This document shows, in pieces, positions 26,569 through 34,493 of a stretch of DNA of 64,000 nucleotides. The stretch comes from Hymenobacter taeanensis (GTDB lineage Bacteria; Bacteroidota; Bacteroidia; Cytophagales; Hymenobacteraceae), in the NCBI RefSeq assembly GCF_013137895.1, contig NZ_CP053538.1:2511001-2575000 (forward strand), given 5' to 3'. Position 1 is the first letter of the stretch. Every line of letters starts with the position of its first letter. The position numbers and the translations under genes were made by a program. A model generated the notes under the pieces. That model was not told the origin of the DNA. It searched no databases and saw nothing but the letters and a program-made list of their open reading frames with translations.

Positions 26569-27027
26569 CTACAGTTCGTTAGCCTCTTGGCGGAGAAGCT
26601 TGTGGTCAACGGAGTAGCGGCCGGGGCCTACAACCATAAAGAACAGCATCAGAGCCAGCACGGCGGCAGACACCCAAAGCTCTACGTTTTGCAGCGTTAG
26701 GCCATTCTGCGTGTTTACAATAAAAACGGCGCCAATCAGAATCGGAATCTGAATAAGTAAGGCAAACCGGGTAAGAAATCCGAAGGCAATCATTAGCCCC
26801 CCGATAATGTGGAAAACACTGAAAAAGAGGGAGGCTTTCTTAAGATGTTCTAGGCTTTCCTGCTGGCTGAGCAAGTAGAATACGTCGCTGGAGTTATTTA
26901 AAAAGGAGATACCCTTGATGAAGAGGAACAGGCCTAGCAACATGCGCAAGCCATCCATCCAGACCGGATTACTGGCGCTATTTCGGGTTTTGCGTTCGGC
27001 CATTGGGTGGTGATTTGAGACTTCCAT
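26569..27027 (-). CDS. DoxX family membrane protein
   Basis: The 152-aa protein has four predicted membrane helices (MLLGLFLFIKGISFL, FFSVFHIIGGLMIAFGFL, FALLIQIPILIGAVFIV, VSAAVLALMLFFMVVGPGR) and belongs to the DoxX/TQO small subunit-like group, which often associates with disulfide or quinone metabolism under oxidative stress. It lies convergent to the alpha/beta hydrolase gene. An internal Met near residue 24 could be the real start. Substrate and partner are unknown. Confidence 0.88.
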   Translation of the reverse strand: MEVSNHHPMAERKTRNSASNPVWMDGLRMLLGLFLFIKGISFLNNSSDVFYLLSQQESLEHLKKASLFFSVFHIIGGLMIAFGFLTRFALLIQIPILIGAVFIVNTQNGLTLQNVELWVSAAVLALMLFFMVVGPGRYSVDHKLLRQEANEL

Positions 27028-27116
27028 GGCACTTCGGTTTTAAAGGATGGGAAATGGGTGGTCTTTAAAGTTACCATTTTTTGCGCAAAGAAGACAGTGG
27101 TAACGAACGGATTAGC

Positions 27117-27633
27117 TTACTGGATGGCCTGCTCATCAAACGCCACAAACACCACCTCGTGGGGCTGTTCGTGCTACTCCAGAAACTGCCGGGTTTCCTG
27201 CTTGAGGTAACCATATATACCAGTACTGATACTGGGGGAGGCCACGCTGGCCGGGTCTTTCTCACAGGCCAGTTGCAGGCTGTTGTGGTAGCAGTAGGCC
27301 AGCAACTCGGGCTCATGACTTGTGGCCCCCGGTCCAAACGAGCCCCACAGTATGAATAACGTAGCGCACCGGCAAGCAGCCTCCGGTTGTGATAACCGCC
27401 TCACCGGTGGCCAGGCTACTGCTGTAATGGTTAGCGCGCAGCTTCTGGCGGGCTGCCAGTATCTCGGGGCTCCCGGCCCGATAACCCCCCTCAACGCCGC
27501 CTAGCAGGCTGAAGCTGGCCGCAGCCATAATAGCATCGGTAGTGAGGCGGGTGATGCCGCCGCGGTAGAGCAGTAGCCGGCCGGAAGAGCGGGCCTGGTC
27601 GCTCTAATTGGCAGTAGGGGAGGAAGTATTCAT
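27117..27633 (-). pseudogene. Decayed macro-domain (ADP-ribose-processing) gene
   Basis: The reading frame starts MNTSSPTAN then an in-frame TAG. It resumes as RLLLYRGGITRLTTDAIMAA, where intact macro domains have GDI..L..DAIVNAAN. ATGEAVITTGGCLPVRYVIH and TVGLVWTGG follow, then a frame change into EPELLAYCYHNSLQLACE and SISTGIYGY. A further frame change leads to HEVVFVAFDEQAIQ and a stop at 27117. The ADP-ribose-binding loop (usually [20 protein letters not shown]) is shortened to AAASFSLLGGVEGGYRAG. At least one stop, two frameshifts and a deletion are needed to explain it. The gene is dead unless assembly errors are common here. Confidence 0.8.
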
Positions 27634-27776
27634 GGAGCAAGTACGGGAGGTGTACACGGGCGGAAATTGCCGCGGGGCTGAAGTGGCCTGGAACGGTTCA
27701 GTACTCATTTCCTGCATTTCGGGAGGTAATCTGGTAGCTTGGGTAAATATAGTTTCTTATATATTGTTGCCAGACA

Positions 27777-27784
27777 TATGTTTG
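27777..27784 (+). promoter_or_regulatory. -7 promoter box TATGTTTG of the 2TM gene
   Basis: Exact TAnnTTTG match 30 bases before the ATG at 27815, after an AT-rich stretch. Confidence 0.5.
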
Positions 27785-27814
27785 AGCATTCAACCACGCC
27801 AAACTTCCTTACTA

Positions 27815-28099
27815 ATGGAAACTCCTGCTCGCGACCCCCAACTGTGGCGTATGGCCAAAGCCCGCGCCCGTTTTAAGTCCCATCTGTTCACCTACATCAC
27901 AGTTAATCTGCTGTTATGGACCATTTGGGCCTTAACCGACCGTAACTTCAGTCCCCTTCCCTGGCCCGTGTGGTCTACCCTTTTCTGGGGTATTGGGGTG
28001 GCCATTCAGGGCTTCACTACTTACGGCAATATGGAGCGGGGGCAACTCTCGGAGCGGGAATATGAGCGGCTCCTCCGCCGGCGTTCCAATCAGCTCTAA
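27815..28099 (+). CDS. 2TM domain protein, 94 aa
   Basis: The start at 27815 (METPARDPQLWRMAKARARF) gives the usual short 2TM-domain layout: a cytosolic helix, two membrane spans (LFTYITVNLLLWTIWALT and WPVWSTLFWGIGVAIQGF), and a charged tail EREYERLLRRRSNQL. The family occurs alone or fused to LytTR regulators; here it is alone. An upstream open frame to 27608 has no coding character and is rejected. Function unknown. Confidence 0.85.
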   Translation: METPARDPQLWRMAKARARFKSHLFTYITVNLLLWTIWALTDRNFSPLPWPVWSTLFWGIGVAIQGFTTYGNMERGQLSEREYERLLRRRSNQL

Positions 28100-28104
28100 C
28101 AGCC

Positions 28105-28170
28105 TGCTTCGCGCTAACCTAGCCGCCCCGCCGCCTGCGCGAGGTGGGCCGGCTGGGTTAGCGCGAGGCA
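28105..28170 (+). terminator. Imperfect hairpin after the 2TM gene
   Basis: TGCTTCGCGCTAACCTAGCC (28105-28124) and its near-complement (28151-28170) match at 18 of 20 positions around a GC-rich loop. No T run follows, so its terminator role is uncertain. Confidence 0.45.
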
Positions 28171-28221
28171 CAAACTGCCGCTGCTCTGCAACCTTCCGGC
28201 TGGGCTAAGGGTTGGGTCAGT

Positions 28222-29349
28222 ATGATGATAAAGCGCCGTTTCTTTCCGTTGCTGCTGGCTCCGCTGGCCCTCACAGCTTTGGCTCTCAAGCCAGCTGCAC
28301 CCCCAGCCGATGCTAACCTCAGTAAGATTAAGCTGCCCGCCGGCTTTACCATCAGCTACTTTGCGCAGGGCGTAAAAAGCGCCCGGGAGCTGGCCGTAGG
28401 TCCCGATGGTACTGTGTACGTGGGCACCAAAGACGATAAAGTATTCGCCCTGCCCGACCGTAATAAAGATGGGCGGGCCGATGAGGTAGTAACCATTGCC
28501 ACTGGCCTGAACTCGCCCAATGGAGTGGCTGTGCGCAACGGAGCCCTCTACGTAGCCGAAATCAACCGTATTTTGCGCTACGATAACATTGCCCAGCGCC
28601 TGAAGCAAAAGCCCAGGCCGGCCGTAGTCTATGATAAGTTGCCCAATAAAGACTGGCACGGCTACCGCTACATTGCCTTCGGGCCCGATGGTAAGCTGTA
28701 CGTACCGGTAGGAGCGCCCTGCAACAGTTGCCTGCCTGAACAGCCCATCTACGCCACCATCAACCGCCTAAATCCCGATGGCACCGGGCTGGAAACCTTC
28801 GCGTATGGCGTGAGAAATACTGTGGGCTTCGATTGGAGCCCTCAGGACAAAACATTGTGGTTTACCGATAACGGCCGCGACATGCTCGGCGACAATCTGC
28901 CGGCCGATGAGCTGAACCGCGCCCCCAAGCCCGGCATGCACTTTGGCTTTCCGTATTACTTCGCCGGCGATGTGCCGGACCCTGAGTTTGGTAAGGGCAA
29001 ATCAGCGGCTACGTATGCTAAGCCGGCCCGCAAGCTGGGGCCGCACGTGGCCGCACTGGGTATGAAGTTTTATACCGGTAAGAAATTTCCGGCGCAGTAC
29101 CGCAACCAACTCTTTATTCCTGAGCACGGTTCCTGGAACCGCACCACCAAGCTTGGCTACCGGATTAGCCTGGTGCGCCTGGATGCCACTGGCAAGCAAG
29201 CTCAGAGCTACGAAACCTTCGCCGAAGGCTGGCTGCAAGGCAAGCAGGCCTGGGGCCGCCCCGTGTGCCTGCTGGTACTCCCCGATGGCTCCCTGCTCGT
29301 TTCCGACGACCAAAACGACGCCGTATACCGCATCAGCTATAAAGGGTAA
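28222..29349 (+). CDS. PQQ-dependent sugar dehydrogenase / sorbosone dehydrogenase family
   Basis: The 375-aa secreted protein (signal: MIKRRFFPLLLAPLALTALAL) is a six-bladed propeller of the soluble glucose/sorbosone dehydrogenase type. Visible motifs are LPAGFTISYFAQGVKSAREL, VGPDGTVYVGT, HGYRYIAFGPDGKLYVPVGA, YGVRNTVGFDWSP, WFTDNGRDMLGDN and FIPEHGSWNRT, which line the cofactor site. Periplasmic oxidation of a sugar or alcohol with PQQ is the family's proven role. No PQQ synthesis genes are in the window, so cofactor supply is unknown. Confidence 0.88.
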   Translation: MMIKRRFFPLLLAPLALTALALKPAAPPADANLSKIKLPAGFTISYFAQGVKSARELAVGPDGTVYVGTKDDKVFALPDRNKDGRADEVVTIATGLNSPNGVAVRNGALYVAEINRILRYDNIAQRLKQKPRPAVVYDKLPNKDWHGYRYIAFGPDGKLYVPVGAPCNSCLPEQPIYATINRLNPDGTGLETFAYGVRNTVGFDWSPQDKTLWFTDNGRDMLGDNLPADELNRAPKPGMHFGFPYYFAGDVPDPEFGKGKSAATYAKPARKLGPHVAALGMKFYTGKKFPAQYRNQLFIPEHGSWNRTTKLGYRISLVRLDATGKQAQSYETFAEGWLQGKQAWGRPVCLLVLPDGSLLVSDDQNDAVYRISYKG

Positions 29350-29351
29350 AG

Positions 29352-29447
29352 GTGAAATGGTGAGGTTCTGAATTTGTGGAGGGAGTGACTCAGCCTCCTG
29401 GCATGGGTGCTAGGCCACTCCACAAATTCATAATCTCACCATTTCAC
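29352..29447. repeat. REP-type hairpin element (GGTGAAATGGTGAG family)
   Basis: GTGAAATGGTGAGGTTCTGA (from 29352) pairs with TCATAATCTCACCATTTCAC (to 29447), and TTTGTGGAG with CTCCACAAA further inside. TAGGCCA (29411-29417) is in the hairpin. It lies between the sugar dehydrogenase and the RimB gene, 50 bases before its start. Confidence 0.75.
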
Positions 29448-29496
29448 TACGGCTCACGTACGCACTAAATCACAAATTCCCCTTTACTTGCCGCTC

Positions 29497-29961
29497 ATGA
29501 AAAAGCAGCGTGAGCCAAAACGGATAGTGGGGCGGCGGGAGCTGGTAGATTTTCCGGCCTTTCAGCTGTGGGGAGTAGAAGCTAAAGTGGATACCGGTGC
29601 CTACACCGGCGCTATTCACTGTTCCAACATTCGGGTTGAAACCCAGCCGGACGGTCAGCGTTACCTGCACGTGCAACTGCTCGATACCTCCCACCCGGAT
29701 TTTGATGGCAAGCCCATGAAATTCGCCGAGTTCTCGTTGCGCGACATCCGGAGCTCAAACGGCGAGATGCAAAGACGGTACGTAATTCAGGCTACCATCC
29801 GGCTGTTTGGGCAGGATTACAACACTGAGTTCTCGCTTTCTGACCGCTCCGACATGAAGTATCCCGTACTGATTGGGCGGGTATTGCTACGCCAGGCTCG
29901 GGTGGTGGTAGACGTGGCCCGGCTCAATCTCTCGTATAAAAGTCAGCTGGCGGCTGGCTAA
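29497..29961 (+). CDS. rimB: Retropepsin-like RimB / so-called ATP-dependent zinc protease family
   Basis: The 154-aa protein starts MKKQREPKRIVGRRELVDFP and has an aspartic-protease-type motif KVDTGAYTGAIHCSNI near residue 34 (the DTGA of retropepsins). The strands LDTSHPDFDGKPMKFAEF and VLIGRVLLRQARVVVDV are also family-like. The zinc-protease label is inherited; the motif suggests an aspartyl fold. In Pseudomonas, RimB modulates RimK, which adds glutamates to ribosomal S6. The next gene here is rimK, which fits. A TTG at 29488 could add three residues. Confidence 0.85.
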   Translation: MKKQREPKRIVGRRELVDFPAFQLWGVEAKVDTGAYTGAIHCSNIRVETQPDGQRYLHVQLLDTSHPDFDGKPMKFAEFSLRDIRSSNGEMQRRYVIQATIRLFGQDYNTEFSLSDRSDMKYPVLIGRVLLRQARVVVDVARLNLSYKSQLAAG

Positions 29962-29987
29962 GTGCCGCGCCGCTTGCAGCCCGCCTG

Positions 29988-29995
29988 TATCTTTG
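29988..29995 (+). promoter_or_regulatory. -7 promoter box TATCTTTG of rimK
   Basis: Exact TAnnTTTG match between the rimB stop and the rimK ATG (45 bases before 30040), so rimK may have its own transcript as well as read-through from rimB. Confidence 0.5.
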
Positions 29996-30039
29996 TGGCG
30001 CGCTTCTGCTCTACTATCCTCTTCCAAGCATCCTATCCA

Positions 30040-30984
30040 ATGAAACTAGCGATTCTCTCGCGTGAGCCGAAGCTATACTCGACGACGCGCCTCGTGGAAG
30101 CCGCTACCCAACGCGGCCACGAGGCAGTAGTCTTGGACCATCTGCACTGCAACCTGGTTCTGGAGAAAGGCCAGCCCGGTATCATATATGAAGGCAAGAA
30201 GCTCGAAGGCTTTGACGCTATAATTCCTCGCATTGGCGCCTCCGTAACGTTCTACGGCTGCGCCGTAGTGCGGCAGTTTGAGATGATGAAGGTGCGTACG
30301 GCCGTAGAAAGCCAGGCCATAGTGCGCAGCCGCGATAAGCTCCGCTCTATGCAGATTTTGAGCCGGGCCGGCGTGGGCATGCCCAAAACCGCCTTCACCA
30401 ATTACTCCGACGAGGTACCCGCCATGATTCAGCAGGTGGGCGGCGCGCCGGTAATCATCAAGCTCTTGGAGGGCACCCAGGGCCTGGGCGTGGTACTAGC
30501 CGAATCGGCTAAGGCTGCGCAGTCTGTTATTGAGGCTTTCCATAACCTGAAGGCCCGCATTATTGTGCAGGAGTTTATTGCGGAGAGCAAGGGTGCCGAC
30601 TTACGTGCTTTTGTAGTAAACGGCGAAGTAGTAGGTGCCATGAAGCGCCAGGGCAAGGAGGGCGAGTTCCGCTCTAACCTGCACCGGGGCGGTTCTGGTA
30701 CCTTGGTGAAGCTTTCCCGCGCCGAGAAGGCTGCTGCCCTGCTCGCTACCAAAGCGCTAGGCCTGGGCATTGCGGGCGTAGATATGCTGCAAAGCAAGCG
30801 TGGGCCATTGGTGCTAGAGGTTAATTCCTCGCCTGGCCTAGAAGGTATTGAGAAATCTACGGGCCTTGATATTGCTGGCAAAATCATTGAGTACACGGAG
30901 CAACTCACCCAAAAGAAGAAAGCCAAGCCGAAGGCTGTGAAAGCCACCAACTCTGAAGCGCTGCCCGACACCCAACCAGACTAA
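30040..30984 (+). CDS. rimK: RimK-type ATP-grasp amino acid ligase
   Basis: RimK attaches glutamate residues to the C-terminus of ribosomal protein S6 in E. coli; relatives make other tails or peptides. The 314-aa protein starts [20 protein letters not shown] and has [20 protein letters not shown], the ATP-grasp lysine region [39 protein letters not shown] and the metal site [17 protein letters not shown]. The C-terminal Lys-rich tail ([10 protein letters not shown]) is unusual but short. The reading frame upstream to 29962 covers the -7 box and is not coding. The substrate may be S6 or another protein. Confidence 0.93.
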   Translation: MKLAILSREPKLYSTTRLVEAATQRGHEAVVLDHLHCNLVLEKGQPGIIYEGKKLEGFDAIIPRIGASVTFYGCAVVRQFEMMKVRTAVESQAIVRSRDKLRSMQILSRAGVGMPKTAFTNYSDEVPAMIQQVGGAPVIIKLLEGTQGLGVVLAESAKAAQSVIEAFHNLKARIIVQEFIAESKGADLRAFVVNGEVVGAMKRQGKEGEFRSNLHRGGSGTLVKLSRAEKAAALLATKALGLGIAGVDMLQSKRGPLVLEVNSSPGLEGIEKSTGLDIAGKIIEYTEQLTQKKKAKPKAVKATNSEALPDTQPD

Positions 30985-31035
30985 GTAGCGCGGCTAGGCC
31001 AGTACAGAAACTTTCCGGGTACTTCCTGGCATCAC

Positions 31036-31094
31036 AGCAGGTCATCCGTAAGAGTGGGCAAGCCGAGGGTTTGTGCTCTTACGGATGACCTGCT
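31036..31094. repeat. Perfect inverted repeat, GTCATCCGTAAGAG type
   Basis: The arms 31036-31054 and 31076-31094 (AGCAGGTCATCCGTAAGAG and its complement) are a perfect 19-base match with a 21-base loop. It lies between rimK and the deacylase, and could be a rimK terminator or another REP family member. The rest of 30985-31265 shows no gene. Confidence 0.7.
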
Positions 31095-31265
31095 CTAGTA
31101 TGATCAGACAGAGGCCAACAACCTCCGTATACTGTAGTACTGGCCTGGCTCTATATTCGGTTGGAACGATAATTGACGCAGGGCGTGCTCTTTACTTAAC
31201 GGTTCAGCTTGGGTGTACCTGCCTGATTGGTTGAACTGTAGTGCCACTGCTACTATTCTACCGCC

Positions 31266-32327
31266 TTGCTTACTGACCCCACCGCTGCCCCCGCTGATTT
31301 ACTGCTCAATAATTTAGTTATTAAGCCAGGGCAACGGGTCTTAACTCGGCTGGTGATTTCCCGGTTGCCATCGGGTACGGTGATTGATATTCCGGTGCAC
31401 GTATTTCGCTCCACAAAGCCTGGCCCCACGGTGTTGCTGCTGGCGGGCATGCACGGCGATGAAGTAAATGGCATTGAAACCATCCGGCGCATGATCCGCC
31501 GCGATTTGCTCCGGCCTCTGTGCGGCACCATTATCGCTATTCCTATTCTTAACATTTATGGCTTTCTGAACTTCTCGAGGGAGGTGCCCGATGGCAAAGA
31601 TGTAAACCGCTCGTTCCCGGGTAACCCGCGCGGTTCGCTGGCCAGCCGCGTAGCTCACCGCTTTATGCGTGAAATCATGCCCCTGATTGATTACGGCATT
31701 GATTTTCATACGGGAGGCGCGGCGCGGGCCAACATTCCGCAGGTGCGCTGCCTGCTACATCAGGATGAGGAAACCGACGCCCTGGCGGCAGCTTTTGCGG
31801 CCCCTTTTACGTTGCACGCCCCGTTACGCCCCGGCTCCCTGCGCGAAACCGCCATGCAGGAAGGGCGCCGCATCATTGTGTATGAAACGGGGGAGTCGTT
31901 GCGCTTAGATGAGCCCGGAATTGAGCTGGCCATTGCGGGTACCTTTCGGGTGCTGCACCACTTGGGTATGGTGGCCGCCGCTGCCCCACCTGCCGCTGCC
32001 GGGGTGGTATGTATGCGCTCTACCTGGCTGCGGGCCCGGTACGCGGGCCTTTTCCGCAGCGACGTGCACCTGGGCGACTACATTGAGAAAGGCCAGGTAT
32101 ACGGTTCGGTGGCCGACCCCTACGGGGAACACTCCGTGCGGTTAGAGTCGCCGGTGGCGGGGTACATTATTGGCCTGAACCATATGCCCGTGGTAAATCA
32201 AGGCGATGCCCTCGTGCACGTGGGCCGAACGGACCTCTCCCCAAGTCGAGCCGACCTGGCAGCCCCCTACGAGGAAAAGCCCAACACTCCATTAGAGATA
32301 GATGATACCGACGAGGACGTGGTATAA
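31266..32327 (+). CDS. Succinylglutamate desuccinylase/aspartoacylase family protein
   Basis: The 353-aa zinc hydrolase of the AstE/AspA group has the metal motif GMHGDEVNGIET near residue 62 (His and Glu), DVNRSFPGNPRGS (substrate-site Arg) and IDFHTGGAARANIPQ (second His). A C-terminal barrel-like domain holds LHLGDYIEKGQVYGSV-type lipoyl-like sequence. The start must be TTG at 31266, because a stop lies in frame at 31239 and no ATG exists between. Proteins like this occur next to RimK genes in many genomes, and it might trim or deblock amino acid tails; that role is an inference from position. Confidence 0.87.
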   Translation: MLTDPTAAPADLLLNNLVIKPGQRVLTRLVISRLPSGTVIDIPVHVFRSTKPGPTVLLLAGMHGDEVNGIETIRRMIRRDLLRPLCGTIIAIPILNIYGFLNFSREVPDGKDVNRSFPGNPRGSLASRVAHRFMREIMPLIDYGIDFHTGGAARANIPQVRCLLHQDEETDALAAAFAAPFTLHAPLRPGSLRETAMQEGRRIIVYETGESLRLDEPGIELAIAGTFRVLHHLGMVAAAAPPAAAGVVCMRSTWLRARYAGLFRSDVHLGDYIEKGQVYGSVADPYGEHSVRLESPVAGYIIGLNHMPVVNQGDALVHVGRTDLSPSRADLAAPYEEKPNTPLEIDDTDEDVV

Positions 32328-32440
32328 ACGGCGGGCTGAGTTTACCGTGGTGCGGTAGCCTAGTATAATCAGCGGGGCTTTTTTCGTTTCTTTGACCGGC
32401 GTTGCTCCCTGAGCAGCTTTCTTTCTCTCTTATTCATCGA

Positions 32441-33097
32441 ATGAAAAACTCGCTTCAACTAGTACTTAACGCGATACTGTTTCTGGCAGTCGCCGTTTTA
32501 TTTTACCTGCACTTTGCCAACAAGCCGGCGGCTGCCCCTGCCCGCCAGCCGGTAGCCGCTGTAAAAACGGATGATACTACGGCGGCTGCCGTTGTAACGG
32601 AAGAGCCCGCTGCCCTCACTGCCGTAGCCGACACCGACAAAGTGGCCTACGTAGAGTCAGGGAAACTGCTGGATGGTTACCAAGGCATGAAAGATGCCCG
32701 CCGCAGCTTTGAAGCCAAGGCTAAACGCTGGGAGGCTCAGAACCAAACGCTGGTACAGGGCTTCCAGAGTGCCGTGCAGAAATACCAGCAGCAGGCCGCT
32801 GGCATGACTGCCGAGCAGCGCGCCAACACGGAACAGCAGCTGCAGGGCCGCCAGGCGCAGGTAGCACAGGAGCAGGAAAAGCTGCAGCGCCAGGCACAGG
32901 AGGAAGAAGCCAAGATGACCCAGCAAGTGCTGGAGCGCATCAATAAGCAAGTAGAAGTATATGGCAAGCAGAACGGCTACCGCCTCATTCTGATTGCGGC
33001 CCCCAGCGGTACCATTGCCTACGGCCGCAAAGACCTGGACATAACTACCCCCGTACTCAAGCACCTGAATGCTGAGTACAGCAGCAAGAAGAAGTAA
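32441..33097 (+). CDS. Skp/OmpH-type periplasmic chaperone-like protein
   Basis: From the ATG at 32441 the 218-aa product has a membrane anchor or signal (LVLNAILFLAVAVLFYLHF), a Pro/Ala-rich linker, and the Skp/OmpH core: VAYVESGKLLDGYQGMKD followed by a long coiled-coil pair rich in Gln/Glu/Ala. The core closes in LILIAAPSGTIAYGRKDLDIT and VLKHLNAEY. Skp-family proteins keep outer-membrane proteins soluble in the periplasm. The N-terminal anchor instead of a cleaved signal is common in Bacteroidota versions. A clear terminator follows. Confidence 0.9.
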   Translation: MKNSLQLVLNAILFLAVAVLFYLHFANKPAAAPARQPVAAVKTDDTTAAAVVTEEPAALTAVADTDKVAYVESGKLLDGYQGMKDARRSFEAKAKRWEAQNQTLVQGFQSAVQKYQQQAAGMTAEQRANTEQQLQGRQAQVAQEQEKLQRQAQEEEAKMTQQVLERINKQVEVYGKQNGYRLILIAAPSGTIAYGRKDLDITTPVLKHLNAEYSSKKK

Positions 33098-33125
33098 CGC
33101 CCCTTAATAGGTAGCTTACAAGTGT

Positions 33126-33164
33126 AAAAGCCGAGGTGTACCACAGGGTAGGCCTCGGCTTTTT
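33126..33164 (+). terminator. Rho-independent terminator after the Skp-like gene
   Basis: AAAAGCCGAGG and CCTCGGCTTTT pair across a 16-base loop followed by T residues, about 30 bases past the stop. Confidence 0.85.
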
Positions 33165-33166
33165 GC

Positions 33167-33456
33167 TTTCTAAACGGCTTTATTGGGTTGCACTATCAAG
33201 CAGTGAATGTAGATAGGCAGCCGGTTGCTGGGCGCCCATAACTTAATAAAAACCATCTGGCCCCTGTGGCTTATAGCTGGTGGTACAGGGCATGTATGGC
33301 AGAGCGTTGCCTGCGCGGCCTAAACGGAGCAAGAGTACTGGTGGTGCTATAACTAGAAGGCAGTCAAGCGGTGAAGCTTGGCAGTAGGATTAAACCCTTG
33401 GGCTTTTTAGCCGTCTAACAAGTAACCAGCCACACAATAGGTGGCTCTCCTGACCT
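33167..33456. other. Intergenic, no gene seen
   Basis: Nearly 300 bases without a convincing ORF on either strand. No clear -7 box or hairpin was found. It may hold the promoter of the Tyr/Pro-rich lipoprotein. Confidence 0.4.
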
Positions 33457-33771
33457 ATGAAAAACCACTTGAAATTTCCTGCTTTCTTCCTGGCTCTCCT
33501 ACTCTCTGCCGCTACTCTCACGGGGTGCGTGGCTACGGCCCAGCCGGGCGGCGTGGTAGTGAGCCCCGCCCCAGCTCCATACCCTTATTATAGCTATGGC
33601 TACCCCTACAGAGCCCGGCCCTATTACCGCCCACGCCCGGCCCGGGTGGTAGTAGTTGAGCCGCGTCGGCCCGTGGTAGTGCAACCGCGCCGGCATGGGG
33701 TGGTACCGGCTCAGCGCCCCTACTACAACAGCTATAACGTACGCCCGCACCGCTCGTACCGGGTAAGATAA
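33457..33771 (+). CDS. Small Pro/Tyr/Arg-rich lipoprotein, 104 aa
   Basis: The signal MKNHLKFPAFFLALLLSAAT ends in the lipobox LTGC (Cys24). The mature 80 residues are low-complexity: YPYYSYGYPYRARPYYRPRP, then VVVVEPRRPVVVQPRRHGVV and a basic Tyr-rich end. Such sequences occur in small envelope proteins of Bacteroidota with no known function; surface exposure or peptidoglycan contact is only a guess. It is followed by a bidirectional terminator. Confidence 0.72.
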   Translation: MKNHLKFPAFFLALLLSAATLTGCVATAQPGGVVVSPAPAPYPYYSYGYPYRARPYYRPRPARVVVVEPRRPVVVQPRRHGVVPAQRPYYNSYNVRPHRSYRVR

Positions 33772-33783
33772 ACGATAAGCATG

Positions 33784-33829
33784 CCAGCAAAAAAGCCCTT
33801 CTGCGCTAGCGGAAGGGCTTTTTTGCTGG
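33784..33829. terminator. Bidirectional terminator between convergent genes
   Basis: CCAGCAAAAAAGCCCTTC pairs with its complement GAAGGGCTTTTTTGCTGG. A and T runs on both sides suit both flanking genes. Confidence 0.9.
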
Positions 33830-33850
33830 TAAAGAAAACTGCGGAGTGGC

Positions 33851-34420
33851 CTAGAACACGAAGCGCAGGTTTACTGCGGCATCATTATAGAAACCAGTGT
33901 AGCCGTCAAATACCTCGAAGAAGGGCTTGTAATCGACGCCGATAACGAAGGGCAGGTCTTCCATTTTATACTCCAGGCCCAGGATAAGATCAGCACCGCC
34001 TACCAGGTAGTTGGTATCGTCGTTCCGGTAGATGTAATAGTAATCGTACTTCTTGCCGCGCCGAAAACGCTCGTCAGTGAAGTAGTAGCGGCCCCGGTAA
34101 GAGCCAACGTGCGCCCCGGCGCCATAGTAGAACTGCAGGCCCTTGAAATCATATACTGGCAAGTGCTTCTCCAGCATGAGCGTGAGGCGGCCGCCACGGG
34201 CTGCGTACTCGCGGGTAAGTAGGCCCTCGAAGGCTACATTGTTTTTGCCGCTTAAGAAGTGCTTAACGGAAAGGCCCGATGACCACCCGCCGCCGCGTAG
34301 GCCTATGCCGGTAGTGTAGCCGGCGCCCCCGCCACTGCTTTTTTTCTTGCTCTGCGCGTATGCTCCTTCAACACACCCCAGCAGGCCCAAGAACAACGAA
34401 ATTAAAACCAGGCGCTTCAT
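33851..34420 (-). CDS. Secreted beta-barrel-like protein, 189 aa
   Basis: The start at 34420 gives MKRLVLISLFLGLLGCVEGAYAQ, a cleavable signal, unlike the longer reading from 34750 that runs into a neighbouring gene region. The mature protein alternates strands and Gly/aromatic turns (GIGLRGGGWSSGLSVKHFL, LQFYYGAGAHVGSYRGRYYF, GGADLILGLEYKMEDLPFV) and ends in VNLRFVF, with a C-terminal Phe as in outer-membrane proteins. It is probably a small OmpW/porin-like barrel; substrate unknown. The TAG stop is inside a TGGCCTA motif. An exact -7 box lies upstream. Confidence 0.78.
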   Translation of the reverse strand: MKRLVLISLFLGLLGCVEGAYAQSKKKSSGGGAGYTTGIGLRGGGWSSGLSVKHFLSGKNNVAFEGLLTREYAARGGRLTLMLEKHLPVYDFKGLQFYYGAGAHVGSYRGRYYFTDERFRRGKKYDYYYIYRNDDTNYLVGGADLILGLEYKMEDLPFVIGVDYKPFFEVFDGYTGFYNDAAVNLRFVF

Positions 34421-34451
34421 GCGTAAATAGAGTGGAATGGTGAAAGTCTGG

Positions 34452-34459
34452 CAAAAGTA
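34452..34459 (-). promoter_or_regulatory. -7 promoter box TACTTTTG of the 189-aa barrel gene
   Basis: Exact TAnnTTTG on the minus strand, 32 bases before the ATG at 34420. It supports that start. Confidence 0.6.
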
Positions 34460-34493
34460 CAAGTTGGCTTCGAACTTTACCGTCTTACCGCGC

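Noticed and set aside
27608..27814. Long upstream reading of the 2TM gene
   Set aside because: No homology-like features, and an exact -7 box lies within it.
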